From NCBI GenBank assembly GCA_023053545.1, contig JAKZAN010000002.1, positions 5,502,375 to 5,566,374 on the forward strand: a DNA stretch of 64,000 bases, in the 5' to 3' direction. How positions within the stretch are numbered: the stretch's first letter is position 1; every line of letters starts with the position of its first letter. Shown in pieces: positions 47,210-59,831 of the stretch. Source of the stretch: Lepidurus packardi (taxonomy: Eukaryota > Arthropoda > Branchiopoda > Notostraca > Triopsidae). The position numbers and the translations under genes are program-made. The notes below the pieces were generated by a model, which was not told where the DNA came from, searched no databases, and saw only the letters and a program-made list of their open reading frames with translations.

Positions 47210-47456
47210 GGATATAACAAAAAGCGACCCATGGTGTCAGAACTGGGTAGCCGTGAAAGCACACATTCCTTGTATGAAAAACAGTTTGGATGTAAAAAAC
47301 AAAACAAAAATTATCCTTGTTTAAGATTGTAGCCCTGTACTTGTCCCCAAAAATGGTTGGAAATTATATAAATATCGTTATTAAAGCAAATAAATCTTGT
47401 AAAATTAAATAACAAGTTTAAAAATTGAACAGTGTCAATCAAAGGGTAAAACAAAC

Positions 47457-48751
47457 CTACACACAAGGCACTGCTGCCTTCTTTGCGTCCATTTTCTGAC
47501 GAGAATTCTCGGAATTTTCGCTAAATTTAGCATACGTGTACATAAATCCTCCGAGGGTGTTCAAAACGATACCTGAATAACATTTAAGCACGCAACCTAA
47601 AGCTTAACGTATGTTTTATTTATTTTTTTACCGGCAATGTTAAGCGGATGGTAGACCACACCTCCTAGGAACAGAAATCCTAGCCCGGTTTGGACCACAC
47701 TTTTTGCTACGCCTACCAAACTGGTAGTTAATGCAGAATTCAACATTGTGCATAAGAATAAAAGGTAATTCAACATTGCTCCCATAATGGACAGCATAAC
47801 GAATGTGAATTGGAAGCCTACATCTGAAGGAAAGTTGAAAAGTAAGTATTTGAATCAAGGAAGTTAATTAGGGAGTACCATTCAAGAATTTCGCATGTCG
47901 AACGCTTTCCCATTCCCCAAAAAGGAGAAACGCGGAAGCGAAAAGGGGAAAGGTGTTGATACTATTCAAGAACGTGGCATCAAGCGCGTTTTTATGCTCT
48001 TCGGCGGCACGCTGGACCAAGGTTTGGTAAATAGCTTGAGCAAAAACACTGGCAAAGCAGTAACTATACGCTTTGGCATCAAAAGTTAGGTCTCCGACAC
48101 CTGTAAACAGCGAATTTGTCGAATAGAAACGTAGCGCGGTCACAATTCACGAACTTTACCTGCAATCAGACACCCGAATGTGATAACCAATACGGATACG
48201 ATAACCAAAGTGGATGGCAGTTTCTTGTTTAGTAGACATACAGCTAGCATTAGGTTTATCAAAGGGGTTGTCCGTTTAAGAGTCCCGTACATGGGAATAT
48301 TCATATCTAAGGGTCATAGAAAACAATAATGATCACTCAATTCGAATGAGAAGGGTTAAAAACATCGTCCTACCGCTAAGGGCTGAGAGGCTTAAGATGG
48401 CGTGAAGCGCGTAGAATATGGAAGGCAACATGAAGCTCTTGCATCTTTGCCAGCTCACGGGTGTGACATTGGCCAAACCAATGATTCTCACTGTATATAA
48501 CATCAAAGCTGTCACTAGCATCTAGAAAATTCATTAGTAAGGAGCTGAACCAAGCTGGATCAAGAAAATTTGCGAACCTGGCAGGTCATTATGAAGAACG
48601 GGTTATCAAACTCGTATTTGTTAAGGACTAATTTGTTGAGGAATGCCATAGATGTAGATCCAACACCGTAAAACACAGCAGAGAGCAAGCCATTCAGATT
48701 CCTTTTTCTACGATCGAGGGGGATGTCTGTTTTTGAGATAGTACTTGCCAT
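47457..48751 (-). CDS. Nucleotide-sugar transporter, SLC35D-type
   Basis: Six exons (48751-48578, 48521-48374, 48306-48160, 48100-47879, 47823-47632, 47572-47457) give 332 residues, the usual size of the family, with about ten hydrophobic helices. Motifs include LLSAVFYGVGSTSMAFLNK, LSGMNIPMYGTLKRTTPLI and NSALTTSLVGVAKSV. They match the drug/metabolite superfamily branch of SLC35D and GDP-mannose-type carriers. It would exchange a UDP- or GDP-sugar for the nucleoside monophosphate across the Golgi or ER membrane; the substrate cannot be read from sequence. An upstream in-frame ATG (48799) could add 16 residues. The chosen start gives MASTISKTDIPLDRRKR with a cytosolic basic head. The gene converges with PDCD10, 247 bp apart. 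Confidence 0.88.
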
Positions 48752-49575
48752 GGTTATGGAAACTGAACTGCTACGCAAACTGGATAACTCTATAGTCACC
48801 CATTAACTGCCAGCTAGACAGAGAGTTAATTTGAATATATACTTATTACCTTGCTAGCTTACGAAGCGGTTCATCATCGCACCGCCAAGGCAAAGCCACG
48901 TAAGAGTAAACAAATTTAGATGTTGACGTGCTTTGCCGCTAGAATAAGGATGGTCATGAAAGTTGAACCGCAGATCTTGTCTTTGAACCATGATCCAGGA
49001 AACCTGTGAAACATTGAGGATTAAACAACTCAATTTGAAAACAATTATGGGAGGGAGCAGAGACCGCGGACCAAAAAGTTTCACAATCACTGTCCTAAAG
49101 GAATGATAATTTAAAACTTTCAACTAGCTATACCTAAGGATTTACGTAAAAAAAAAAAGAAAAAAGAATGAAAAAAAACAATCATGCGGAATTACTATAA
49201 ATTACAATAAACTAAAAACTACAGATAAACCATTAAAATTAACTATAATAATCTAATTAAAGTAAACCGAAAAGGGCATTTGCAATTGCCCAAAATTTAA
49301 TTTACAATTGAGAATAAATTGGGAATATTGAGAATTGGGAATAAATTGAGAGGTTAGACTTTGGCCGAGTGTTGGGTCCGGCCCGATTTGGTTTCTAAAC
49401 CATTGGGTCGTGAGACGAGGCCGTCGTGGGATAAACCGGTTTGGTACGAGTTAGACATGGACGATTTCGAAATGGGACGACTTAAGACTTAGCACCCTCC
49501 ATGTACGCCTCCACGTCTGTTTATGTTTAGCTCACTGCCGGCGGTTTGATTTCTCTTTTGAAGTTACACTTAATT
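48752..49575. promoter_or_regulatory. Divergent spacer between the SLC35D-type gene and SCO1
   Basis: 824 bp between opposing start codons, with no coding sequence. It includes A-rich tracts near 49150 and a GAATTGGGAATAAATTGAGA-type direct repeat near 49310-49350. Confidence 0.4.
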
Positions 49576-50675
49576 ATGGCGATTAAATTACTCGCATGCG
49601 TTCCACGTCAGATATTTAAATATAGCCCTACTATCTCCATAAATCATTCTAGAATTACCGTGCTATCAACTTTCTCGACACATCCCTTGAACAAAGGCTA
49701 CTTGCATTCACAAGCATCGATAGTAATTTATTTACATTTTGAAACCGTGGTTTAATTTACTTGTTCTCTCTCCAGATATTGTCAAGAAATCTTTCCTTAT
49801 CAGCCATAACAAGAACTGACGAAAAAACACTTCCAAAGAGAGTAACAAGGGGTAAAGGCGGGCCGGTAACCTGGAAAGGGTTTCTAGTCACAATGGGCAT
49901 CGGGGGTGCCTTACTAGCTTTTATGTTCTACCTCCGTAAAGAAAAGGAACTTGGTAAACTTAGTCTTCTCTTTTTCAGTCTTGTAGCTATAACTTGATTT
50001 CAGCATTGGAGAGGGAGCGAAAGCGTACTTTAGGCAAAGCTGCCATTGGCGGCACTTTTGAGCTGGTTGATCATACAGGTCAAAAAAGAACTAGCGCTGA
50101 TTTCAAAGGCCAGTGGATTCTCGTTTACTTCGGTTTCACGCACTGTCCGGATATTTGTCCAGACGAGATTGAAAAAATGGTGAAAGTAGTAAACAAAATC
50201 GGTATATTCCTAACCAGTTTGTCCGTAGCATGTAACATTATGACTTGATCGCAGACTTGGATGAGAAGCTTCCTAATGTCCAACCTTTGTTTATTACGGT
50301 GGATCCGGAGCGCGATGATGTCAAAGCCGTGGCGGCATATATCCAAGAATTTTCGCCCAAATTGATTGGTTTAACAGGTTCACGGGAACAAGTAAGCCAT
50401 GTTTGCAAAGGCTACCGAGTCTACTTCAGCGCAGGACCAAGGGATCAGGACGATGATTACATCGTAAGCTCAATCGTTCAGCCAAGCTTCAGGATAGAAA
50501 ATCTTCGTCCATTTTTTAGGTGGATCATACCGTGATTATGTATTTGGTCAATCCCGATGGCGAATTCGTGGATTATTACGGTCAGAACAAGCAAGCGGAC
50601 GAAATCGTGGACAGTATAGCAGTCAACATGGCTAAATACCAAGCTCTGAATAGAAAATCCTGGCTGCCCTTATGA
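49576..50675 (+). CDS. SCO1: SCO1/2 mitochondrial copper chaperone for cytochrome c oxidase
   Basis: Five exons (49576-49722, 49776-49953, 50004-50201, 50255-50463, 50520-50675) give 295 residues. A basic, S/T-rich presequence precedes one membrane helix (about 84-101, [17 protein letters not shown]) facing the inner membrane. The thioredoxin-like domain has the copper ligands C156 and C160 in [13 protein letters not shown] and H247 in [14 protein letters not shown], plus the GPFELVDH-like strand (FELVDHTGQ). The protein hands Cu to the CuA site of COX2 in the intermembrane space. The start fits the family; an intron after residue 49 is supported by ATA|GTAATT and the CTCTCTCCAG acceptor. Confidence 0.96.
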
Positions 50676-51371
50676 TGGCGACTGACATCCCAGTACATTA
50701 AACGTTTCTTAGCCTGAAAACCTCCATCGTTATTACTCATTTTCTCACCGAATCTTTTTTTAGAACGTAATAACTATTTCAAGAATCTAAGCATCCAAGT
50801 AAAAAATTCAAGCCTAAAAGGATTGGCTTAACAATGACGTTAGTGCCGACAATCGAAAACAAAAATCGAAATCGAAAACAAGAGAACAATTCACACTTGA
50901 ATGACTTTTGGGGGATGGGGAGCACAACTCGAACTAAAACGCCAAGAGATTTTGCTTTGGGAGAGGGTATTTCCGAAACGAGGCAAGAGATGATGGATTT
51001 AAGTGTTCAAGCCGCGCAAGCGGACACATAATAGTAATAACCAAAAAAAAACCTTACGATCCAACAAATTAAACACAAAAAATGAACGCTTCCTGACTTG
51101 TTTTATGCAAACTATGAAAAAAGAACGCAAGCCAAAGGTATCACACGTGAACGGTTGGACCTTTAAATCTTCTGCCGTGGGATCGCCCTTGGTTTTCTGA
51201 GTATGCAAATGCTTCCAGAAACTGGTTGCATATAAACACAAAGGGGGGAGGGGTCTAAACTGTAGGAGGGCAAGGACATGCGAACCAAGGGCAAGAAATA
51301 AGCGTGCAATGGGTTTCTGTTTTGAGAAAAAGAGAGGGGAGGAAAGGATTGCAACCTCCCCTAAGGAAAGT
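50676..51371. other. Convergent 3' regions of SCO1 and PIP4K2
   Basis: About 700 bp of probable untranslated sequence, with a short AAAATCGAAATCGAAAAC-type repetition near 50860. Open frames on both strands are short and lack motifs. Confidence 0.4.
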
Positions 51372-53220
51372 TTATTCGATGACTTTGGCCATAAAGTCCA
51401 GAAAACGGCGCGCATATTGTTCTGGCTCCACCGTAGAAATCCCATCCACGTGGGCACCGTATTTCATCGTTTTGGCCGCCTTGGCTGCTTGTTTCTTGAC
51501 GCCGTAATGTGTCAGAATATCAATCAAAGCCAAGAAGTAGATTTCTCGTTTAGGAGCATCTAGAATGAGAAAATTTGCTTAAGTAAACTTCACATTTTTG
51601 TTTGTTTTTGGGGGGGTCAAAAGGTGATACTTACTGTCTTTGCTCGGAATGGCATAGATATCAATCTCAGGGATGATTTGTCCACTGTAGTGGCGTCCGT
51701 AATAAGAGCTATAGCCGTAACTATCGTTCCTTTCCCGTCCTTTGTTCGTTTGGGGCGAATCGGGTGGCGTGGGACCTAGTAAGCCTGTCGCTCCGCCCAC
51801 CGAGCCTCCCGAATCATCATCATCTTCGTTGACCGAGTCATCAGCTTCGGCAGCTTTAGGAGGACCAGCTTCATCATACTCTGCTTTCTCTCGCTCGCGT
51901 TCAGCTTGGAATCGATCGCAGTCATGCACACCCAAAAGCAAGGAGTAGTCCATTAACTGGAGCTTCTGCAAAAACTAGATTCCCCGGAGAGTTGAGTAAA
52001 AAACACACCCATAAATCAATCCTTGTCTTGTAGAAGTACGTGATGGCTTACTTCCACATCCGCTGTGAGCGTTTCCATGAGTTTATCTTTGGCTTCTTCC
52101 CCGATATACACTTTGGTGCCATCTTTCACGAAATCGTTGTCTTTAAGAGTAGGAAGGTCCTTTTCTCGTTCTTTCTCTGAAGCTTCTCTATCCACAGTGG
52201 ATCCTTTTAAGTCGTATTTTCTGTCGTTTTTCGTTTTTTTTTTTTTTGTTTTTTTTTTTACAGAAGTCAATACAATTGTGAGAGAAATAAACAATATTAA
52301 GCGTAAGCAAATAAGAAGATAATATAGAAATTTCTTTACTTATGTAAAGGTAAGTGGTTGCTGAAAACGTTTCTCATGACTACTAGATAATGTTCGACGC
52401 CGTCCACAGTTAACCGGTACATTCCCAGGTACTGAGGCAGTAAAGTTTTCCCATGCCTTTCCACGATATACTACAAAGAAAAAATTGGGCGATAAACAGA
52501 CCAACCAGGACATTCCTACGACTTCTTAAACGACTTACGGGATGGTATTGCTTAAGCAGAGAGTGCATTTGCTCCACTTCTTCACTTGTGAGGGTTTTGA
52601 TGACGAAAAGCCGGTCACTGGATTGATAGAAACGTGCGCCACTTCGCCCAGCTGAATCGAAACTAATGGGTTGAGATCTGCAAGAAAATTGAAAGAAATT
52701 AATATAACTAAAGTCTCGCTGGCTAATACACTAGATATTGGCAACCGTACCTGGTTAAAGAATGCAAGAAATCGTTATCATCTATCGCAAAGCGTTCGCG
52801 AAGGTTGCGAAAAACCAGAGGACAATATTCCTTGACTTTAAAATGACTGGGCATGTTATCCCTAATTGTAAATGAGTTGTTATTAACTACATATTGGGGA
52901 ATGGTACGATTTGAGATTTCATACTTGTTGAAGTAGTGGTTATCCACTTTGATTTTCGAGTAGGCTTTAAAGTCATCTGGCATAAGCATGACTGGGATAT
53001 TGACGTGGACGAGTTCATTTATCTGAGTTGCAAGACAAGAAAACTTTCCCGGTTAATCAAATTTTCGTTAAAGATAAAATCCGCCTACCGTATGATTGAC
53101 GCCCCACATAAAGACTGAGAGAAGAGGTTCATTAGCTCGGAATAGCTTTACTTTCTGGTGCTTGACACGAATATGTTTCTTTTTCAGTTTAATACTCGGA
53201 GCAGAAAACACCCCGCTCAT
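51372..53220 (-). CDS. PIP4K2: Phosphatidylinositol 5-phosphate 4-kinase type 2
   Basis: Eight exons (53220-53089, 53022-52925, 52861-52751, 52677-52539, 52470-52340, 52220-52052, 51965-51635, 51559-51372) give 432 residues. Diagnostic blocks are [47 protein letters not shown] (nucleotide-binding region), [11 protein letters not shown] (catalytic D), EIDIYAIPS, and [17 protein letters not shown] leading into the activation segment and EPEQYARRF. An acidic insert ([12 protein letters not shown], about 315-345) resembles the variable insert of the family. It converts PI5P to PI(4,5)P2. The acceptor of exon 6 is preceded by an A-rich tract, not pyrimidines, because of a poly-T/poly-A repeat at 52232-52260. 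Confidence 0.96.
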
Positions 53221-54266
53221 TATTAAACCGGCAAGAGCTTTCGAACTGGGCCAATTTCACTAAACTGGAACGACTAATTTAAACTCTTTAACTTATAAAT
53301 TCCAGCTTATTAAGTCACCAAGTGTTGAATTCTTACATCGAGAAATACGTAAAACACCCAGAATTTACACGACGGCCATGTTTTTTGTTTGCACATTTAG
53401 TATCGCGCATTAAAAAGTATCATTGTATGTTTCTTAATCGATTCCTTCGTTCTTATGGTTCATCGAATTTCCAGCGCGAAACTTCAATTCAGATAAAAAC
53501 TTACATAACTACACTATTTCCATTTTTTAAATAATTTTAAACAAAGTATTTGAAATATAAAATTAAAGACGTAACGAAGGAAACAATCTGCTTTGTGTAA
53601 GATAGTTTGTCCTTGAAAAGTCAAAGGTCGCTTCCGATCATGTTCTCGTGTTTGCCATTCTCCAAAGACATATTCGGACACCCTTCCCAAATGATTTTCA
53701 CCATAAGGAAGTAGCACAACAAAAGAGAAATCGTAAAAAATTAAACCACCGAGAATACCTTTGTTAACAGACCGGTGAAGTCCCGGCCCAGTTTGGGAAC
53801 TTGGCAAGTTACCAGCTTTCACTTCAACGCCGAAAGGACAAAAAATAAAAAAGCCTCTTCATCATGAGGTAGCTAAAATATGATCATGTTTACCTTCGGT
53901 CTCTTGTCTGCATTCTTGTAGTTTCGTAATTTCATATGAACTAAGAAAAGTCCGGGATGTCCTAGTCAATACCTAAACTTAAACAACATTGCAGGTGGAA
54001 AGGTGGGTTCTGTCCTTGAATAAACGGGAATGCTCGTTCCTTACTTCATAGGTGCCTCTGGTATAATCAAACAAGGAGGCTTTTCTGTTTGCCAGTCGCG
54101 TGCGGCAACAGCAGTAGTGGAGTGTCCTTCAGTGAACTTTTTACCTCGCATTATAAGTGCCCGCCTACCTATAGTGTTAGGTTTTACTACATTACCATAT
54201 CTACATTAACATCCATGACAATAGGCAGTGTCGTATAACCATAACCATAGAATTAACTGTAACACT
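53221..54266. promoter_or_regulatory. Divergent spacer between PIP4K2 and the MFSD6-like gene
   Basis: About 1.05 kb with no supported gene. Weak open frames on both strands do not connect by splice sites. Confidence 0.35.
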
Positions 54267-57168
54267 ATGGAAAGCAGCATGAAGCGCCCCACCGCAGACA
54301 ATCCAAATAAAAGTGATTTACATCGAAAAGCCAAAGAAGCTGGCTACGACAAACCGAACTCCAGTGACCCAAAAATTTCCGGTTGGCAACGGATCCGAGA
54401 TGACTTCAGACGAAAACGCTTCATTCCCCTCAAACTACTGTTTATAGTTATTTTTTCAAGTACATAATTTTTTATATATATGTTTAGAGAAACGAGTTTA
54501 GCTTCTTGAGCAAAAGGTCAAGGATTCGTATAATTACAATAGGCGGGTCTTTCTTCTATTTTACTTTTTATGTAATTGGCTATAACTTAGGTAATTGGCT
54601 ATAATTAGGTCTACAAACTTAAGTATAGAGAGGCTTCATCACAATTGCGGAGAGTTATCTCGTCAAAGTTGACAGGATGGGAGTATTGACCACGCAACGT
54701 ATGTCTCACAACTGTGTAGTTATAAGAATACCGTAATTTCATGATGAACGCCATACATAAAAACTTCCGTGCTTTTGTAGTGAAGTTCCTTTCATTACAA
54801 CGACTTATTTTTCTGGTAAAAATCACTGTGCGTGACCACTTCTTAATTGTATTTGCCTTGGTCCCTTTCTTGTTTACGTGTGAATAAAACAATAGGTATC
54901 GGAGTATTACTGCCATATATGACCATTCATATGAAGTCCTTGGGCATCACTATCGAAGAATCAGCTATAATTTACGGAGTCTTTCCCGTGTTTGGCATCT
55001 TAGCTCCACCTGCCATGGGGTTAATTGCAGACAAAATCGGCAACTTTAAAGTAAAATAGCCATAGAGATAATCAAAACAGACTAGTAACTAAATGAATTC
55101 CGCAAAAGATTTTCCTTAGTGGGATGTTGGTAATCTGTGGCGCAAACGCCTTGCTGTTTTTAGCGGTTCCAGCAGCTCGTTTTACGACTAATCACCCTGG
55201 AAATCTCTCCTTATTCATTGAATGCAATCCGGATCAAGAATACCTTAAGCTAATGGGAACTGACTTTAATGATTGTCAATTAGTCGACGCTTTACCTCAA
55301 AATTTAAGTTTCGCCTTGGGAGCATGTAACTTTCGTTGCCTTTCCGAAAATTCACAAGCATACCAACTCGAGACAAACCAGATACATAATTGGACCATAG
55401 ACATTTCTGCGTGTGATGAACAATTCCCTTCTGTAGACTGCGTCGATCTCAAAAGCGACTCCCTTCACGGTTCAGAAAAAAGCAAACATGTCATGGTGAA
55501 TGAATTAGAACATTTGAACAACAACGCTCTCATAGTTAAATCGTTTCTTATGGGTGGTCAGACGCATTCGAAAGTGAAATGCGTTCCAATGAGTTACCAA
55601 TGGGAGCTCAATCTTACTTCACTTTCCTATCCCTTATCCCAAAAATGCCAAGCCAGTTGCACTATTACTGTGCCGAGGAATTCAATCTGTACCAATTCGC
55701 AGACTGTTACCTCATACGACCCAGTGTTTACGTTCTGGACGTATCTCATGCTCCGAATATTCCTAACCATTACTTTCGGTGGTTCCATGGTCCTTTTCGA
55801 CGGAGCAGTCATCGCGATTATTACGGAATATAAGGGAGATTTAGGACTCCAGCGATTATATGGCGTAATTGGCTTAACTATCTTTGCTCCGTTCTCTGGG
55901 TTCTTGATTGATGCAGTTTCCCTTGATCCGAATTATCCAGACTTTCGGTAAGCCAACAAAGATTAAGCATACTAAATGAAATGTTTAACATCTACTCTTT
56001 TGCCAGGCCGGCATTTTACATGTTCTCAGCTCTGTTAGTATGCGGTGCTGTACTTATTATGACCCTAACGTTAGACTTTAAACCACCGACCGAAAAACTC
56101 ATGACAGACATACGGTTAGTTCTAGCTAACGTCGAATTGGATGTCTTCCTCCTCATCTCATTCCTATCAGGTATAGCTGCTCGGTTATTCTCAAACCAAG
56201 TCACAACTGTAACTGTTTTTCATTCACTTTCCGTTTTTTTTTTCATCAGGCGCATACTGGGGATACATCGAAGGCTACTTATTTTGGTTCTTGGAAGATA
56301 TGGGGGGCACGAAATCGCTTATGGGCTTAACCTTAGCAGTATCAGCCTTATCAGGTGTTCCGTGTTTGATCCTAGCGAGTCCCATAGCTAAAAAAATCGG
56401 ACACCCCAACATCCAAGTAATGGGATTTGCCTTTTACGTCGTTCGATTCATAGGTAATAATCGTAACAAGTTAATTTAAAAAAGAACTAAATCAATCTTG
56501 TACACATTCATAAAGGATACTCCTATATCTACGACCCTTACATGTGCCTCATCTTTGAAACCATGGAAGCAGTTACCACTTCCCTCATGACAACTTCGGC
56601 TTGTTCTTACGCAGCTGATCTTTCGAAGCCTTCGACACTGGCAAGCATCCAAGGTCTTGTCTCGGGTTGTTATTACGGAATTGGTAATATTTAGCAACAT
56701 ATTCCTCCTTTTTCCTACCTCTTTGCTACGATTTACTTTTACCTAGGACGAGCAGCGGGAAGCTTGTTAGGTGGATACTTAATGAAGTGGGTTGGAACTC
56801 GTACCACCTTCCGTTTACTCGGAATTGCTTCATTTGTAACAGGCGTGAGCTACTTTCTGTTCAGCTTTTTCTATCTACGTCCCAAATATGCTAGTTCGAA
56901 CAACGAACCGTCTCGCGATGTGAATGACACAGTCACTTTCCATGTTACCAAGGCCGTCAAGTGCTTTGATCCAAAAGCTCCATTGAAAAAGACAGACGCG
57001 GGCCTGGGCCAACGCAATCGCGGCTACACCGAGGAGGAAAATGTCGAAAACGGGTCGGAAATAACACAAGAACCAGACACACCCTCAGCTAGGCTAGAAA
57101 AAGACATCATCAACACCGTCATTGACCAAGAAGCTCGTCTCCATACTAATGACCAACTCCACTACTGA
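54267..57168 (+). CDS. Major facilitator superfamily transporter, MFSD6-like
   Basis: Seven exons (54267-54459, 54896-55050, 55109-55947, 56007-56170, 56250-56453, 56516-56683, 56747-57168) give 714 residues. The N-terminal 60 residues are polar. The first helix follows RFIPLKLLFIVIFSS, then GVLLPYMTIHMKSLGI, and PPAMGLIADKIGNFK is the loop 2-3 signature. A very large extracellular loop with cysteines (exon 3, about residues 145-310) sits between early helices. The later GAYWGYIEGYLFWFLEDMGG and GLVSGCYYGIGRAAGSLLGG blocks are typical of the MFSD6 group. The tail is long and cytosolic. The exon 3 acceptor must be GCAAAAG at 55108, because the nearer CCTTAG at 55119 breaks the frame. The substrate is unknown; plasma-membrane location is inferred from the family. 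Confidence 0.88.
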
Positions 57169-57385
57169 GGAATGGGTGACATACAAGGCTGCTGGATAGC
57201 TACAAACAGTGAACTTAACTGAGGGGGGGGTTACAAATAAATTGTACATAATATATGCACTTTCGATCCTAACTTTTAAAATAAAAGGATCCCGATTTCA
57301 AAGGCTTATTTTTTTTATTCAAAAGTTATAGGTACATAATAAGTTCGGAAACGAACCGAACGAGATTTACCGCCAGATATCTTCA

Positions 57386-58176
57386 TTAACTGGTTAGTTT
57401 GTAAACAAGAGGTCCTTCGTCAGCCTTAGGAACCGGAGCCAGTAGCTTTGTCATCGCGACTTCCAAGGCATGGGTCTTTCCTACTATAGTAGTAACACTG
57501 TCAGAGTTGTAATTGGATACGATTTTCTCAAATTTTGCTTCTATGGGTTGGAAAACTTTGTTAACTCGTTCAATCTCTTCCATTTCAGTCAAAAGAGCCG
57601 CATTCATATACTTTGCCTATTAATTAAAAAACTAGATCTTACGAAATTAGAAATTTATACAAGACTTACATTCATGATGGCTCTTTTGGTCTGCTTTATT
57701 TCCTCCTTCATGCGTTTTATATCTTCCACGGAAAACTGTTCAGCTTGGATACTATCTTCGGGAAGCAAGACATGACCAGGTACACGAAAGATCTTGTCAT
57801 TTAAGTATTTCTGCAAGACGGATGCAAAAAAAAGGCCTTACATTATTTTCCAAGAGGCTCTGAAAGCTTGACTTACGTCCAATCTGAATAGTGTTCTGTC
57901 TGCTTTTCTAAATAGCACCGTTTTAAAAGAGTCAAGGTTCTCTTCTGGAACTGTGTAAATGCCGGAGTTGTTTATACTCGCTATGATCTGATCAATCGAT
58001 GCCTTCAGTGCTTCTTCACGGATCGGCCCAGTCACTACATTTAATTTTGAAATAAGCTCTTGAAACAGAACATTTTGGTTCGTTTAAGTATTCTTACGTA
58101 AGCAGGACAATATATCAGCTTGAGTTTCAAAAAACTGCGCGGTATATTGTTGTTGCTTTTCTTCCAAGTTACTCAT
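57386..58176 (-). CDS. MIS12: Kinetochore protein Mis12
   Basis: Four exons (58176-58098, 58034-57877, 57810-57670, 57616-57386) give 202 residues (human about 205). The head MSNLEEKQQQYTAQFFET matches the conserved YEAQFF motif. The RVPGHVLLPEDS block corresponds to IPSNILLPEDK, and the following coiled coil (FSVEDIKRMKEEIKQTKR, NAALLTEMEEIERV) is as in the family. Mis12 is a subunit of the MIS12 complex, which links CENP-C/CENP-T to the NDC80 complex and KNL1 at kinetochores. The frame is open 13 codons upstream of the chosen ATG to an acceptor at 58216. The gene converges with the MFSD6-like gene, 217 bp apart. Confidence 0.92.
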
Positions 58177-58745
58177 TTTAATGCGCACAAAAGTAACCGC
58201 AATATTCAGGAATCTCTGTTAACAAAAGAAACGAAGAAACAGTCAACACGTAAACAAACGGATATTCCCGGGCAAATATGCTAATTACTAATTTAATTTT
58301 ACCCGTAAAAAGTAAGCAATCGCCATCTAGTAATAGTTTCATAAACTATACATACTTCCCATCTAGCGTATATGGTTCACTTTAAAATTCATCGACTTAC
58401 AAATTCGACTTCAATAGTATCTATCTCCAAGCCGCTCATTCCATCGGTGACATTACCGTTAGAATCAGAAAAGCTTAACCCATGATCTAGAACTTTGAAC
58501 CGGATAGTACACTGATTTTTTTCGCTATTTGAAGCCTGTAAGTTCACTCATAAAACAATTATCCTTAGCGGAAGTTACTTATCAGCTTTTCCGACTCTAG
58601 GACCGCCTTGCACATCCGTTGTGGGGCTCCCAAAATTAAAGTATTTCCTTGTTAGCCCCGCTAGCCTTATTAGTAACTAGCAGTTCGTTGTTTTAAATTA
58701 TTCTAAAAACGTCTATCGCACTCTAGCTGTACTCACGGAATTGAC
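58177..58745 (-). other. Divergent spacer with an unrecognised spliced-looking open segment
   Basis: On the minus strand, 58535-58401 is a 45-codon open stretch bounded by TTACAG and GTAAGTCG (reads SEKNQCTIRFKVLDHGLSF; IDTIEVEF). The next acceptor (TTAACAG at 58216) leads in frame into the MIS12 ATG. It could be a 5' exon of MIS12 giving a longer N-terminus, or part of another small gene. I do not recognise it, and no start codon could be joined in frame from 58560-58640. Confidence 0.35.
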
Positions 58746-59503
58746 ATGCATTCCACGAAAATTGCGACAGAACGTCGCCTCAAAGTGACCGCAGTAGGTG
58801 ATGGTACAGTGGGGAAAACCTGTTTGTTGATATCTTACGTGAAACAAGAATTTCCAGCAGAATATGTCCCTACGGTGTAAGTTTACAGCTCATATACGGT
58901 TTGTACAATTCCATAAAAAAAACTCTTTCATTAGGTTCGAAAATTACGCCCATGATTTGGTGGTAGATGGCGTAAGTTTCTGCATTACGCTATGGGATAC
59001 CGCTGGTCAAGAAGATTTCGAACGAATTCGACCCCTCTCATATCCCAATGTATGAATCATACACAAAAAAAAATCCAGGATAAAACTTTTCATGGCTCCA
59101 ATTTTTTTCAGACGGATGTCTTCCTGCTTTGTTACGATATTAACAACCGAACGTCCTTCCAGAATATCGAAACTAAATGGTACCCCGAATTAAAACACCA
59201 TTGCCCTAACACACCCATTGTTCTCATTGGTAAAATAAGACAGAAAAAATATAGCTACTGCAAATTGAATTTATGTTTCAAACGATACGGTTAGGCACAA
59301 AAGCTGATCTACGAACTGCAGGTACGCATTCTAAGACAATTTCAAGCAATGAAGGACGGAAATTAAAGCAAAGAATCCGTGCTAACTTGTTGGTTGAATG
59401 TTCTGCTTTAACTCGAGAGAATTTGGAAGTTGTTTTCGAAGAGGCTATTCGGGTGGTCATGAAGCCTCAAACAAATCAACACCATCGATGTGCCCTCCTT
59501 TAG
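58746..59503 (+). CDS. Rho-family small GTPase, Rac/Cdc42/RhoL-like, tandem copy 1
   Basis: Four exons (58746-58876, 58935-59049, 59112-59229, 59295-59503) give 190 residues. P-loop [14 protein letters not shown], switch [14 protein letters not shown], switch [20 protein letters not shown] with the catalytic Gln, GTKADLR for TKxD base recognition, and ECSALT (SAL/SAK motif). The end HHRCALL is a CaaL box, predicting geranylgeranylation. There is no polybasic stretch before the box. The Rho insert is present but short ([19 protein letters not shown]). It acts on the actin cytoskeleton by family; the exact subclass is unclear. It shares all three intron positions with the next gene. Confidence 0.93.
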
Positions 59504-59831
59504 TACGTGGGATTGCGTTTTCTTTTCAATACGCCAATGTTTGATATGTGACTCCCATGATTTCTATTAATATCTTCTGTACTGACACTAAGCAAATAAA
59601 ACATAGTATTCTTTGCCCGTTTCCTTTTTTTCTACGAATAATCAACGGGTTTGATAACATTAGCAATCTTCTTGGCACGTACACGGATAACAGGACACTA
59701 AAAATTCCCCGACTTATCTTAACGTGACTATGGCAGCGGTGGGAGATAGCCGGGCTGTGTGGTTGACGGCAGAGGGCTACAGAGGAACACTGTAGATTAT
59801 GTAGAGCTATTTGGGTGTGTGCAAGTAAATT

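Noticed and set aside
54760..54850. CATGATGAACG in the first intron of the MFSD6-like gene as a snoRNA
   Set aside because: A C box is there but the downstream candidate is CTGG, not CTGA, and no stem or rRNA guide could be recognised.
55119..55128. CCTTAG at 55119 as acceptor of MFSD6-like exon 3
   Set aside because: It breaks the frame relative to exon 2; the acceptor at 55108 (GCAAAAG) restores it and adds a hydrophobic IFLSG start.
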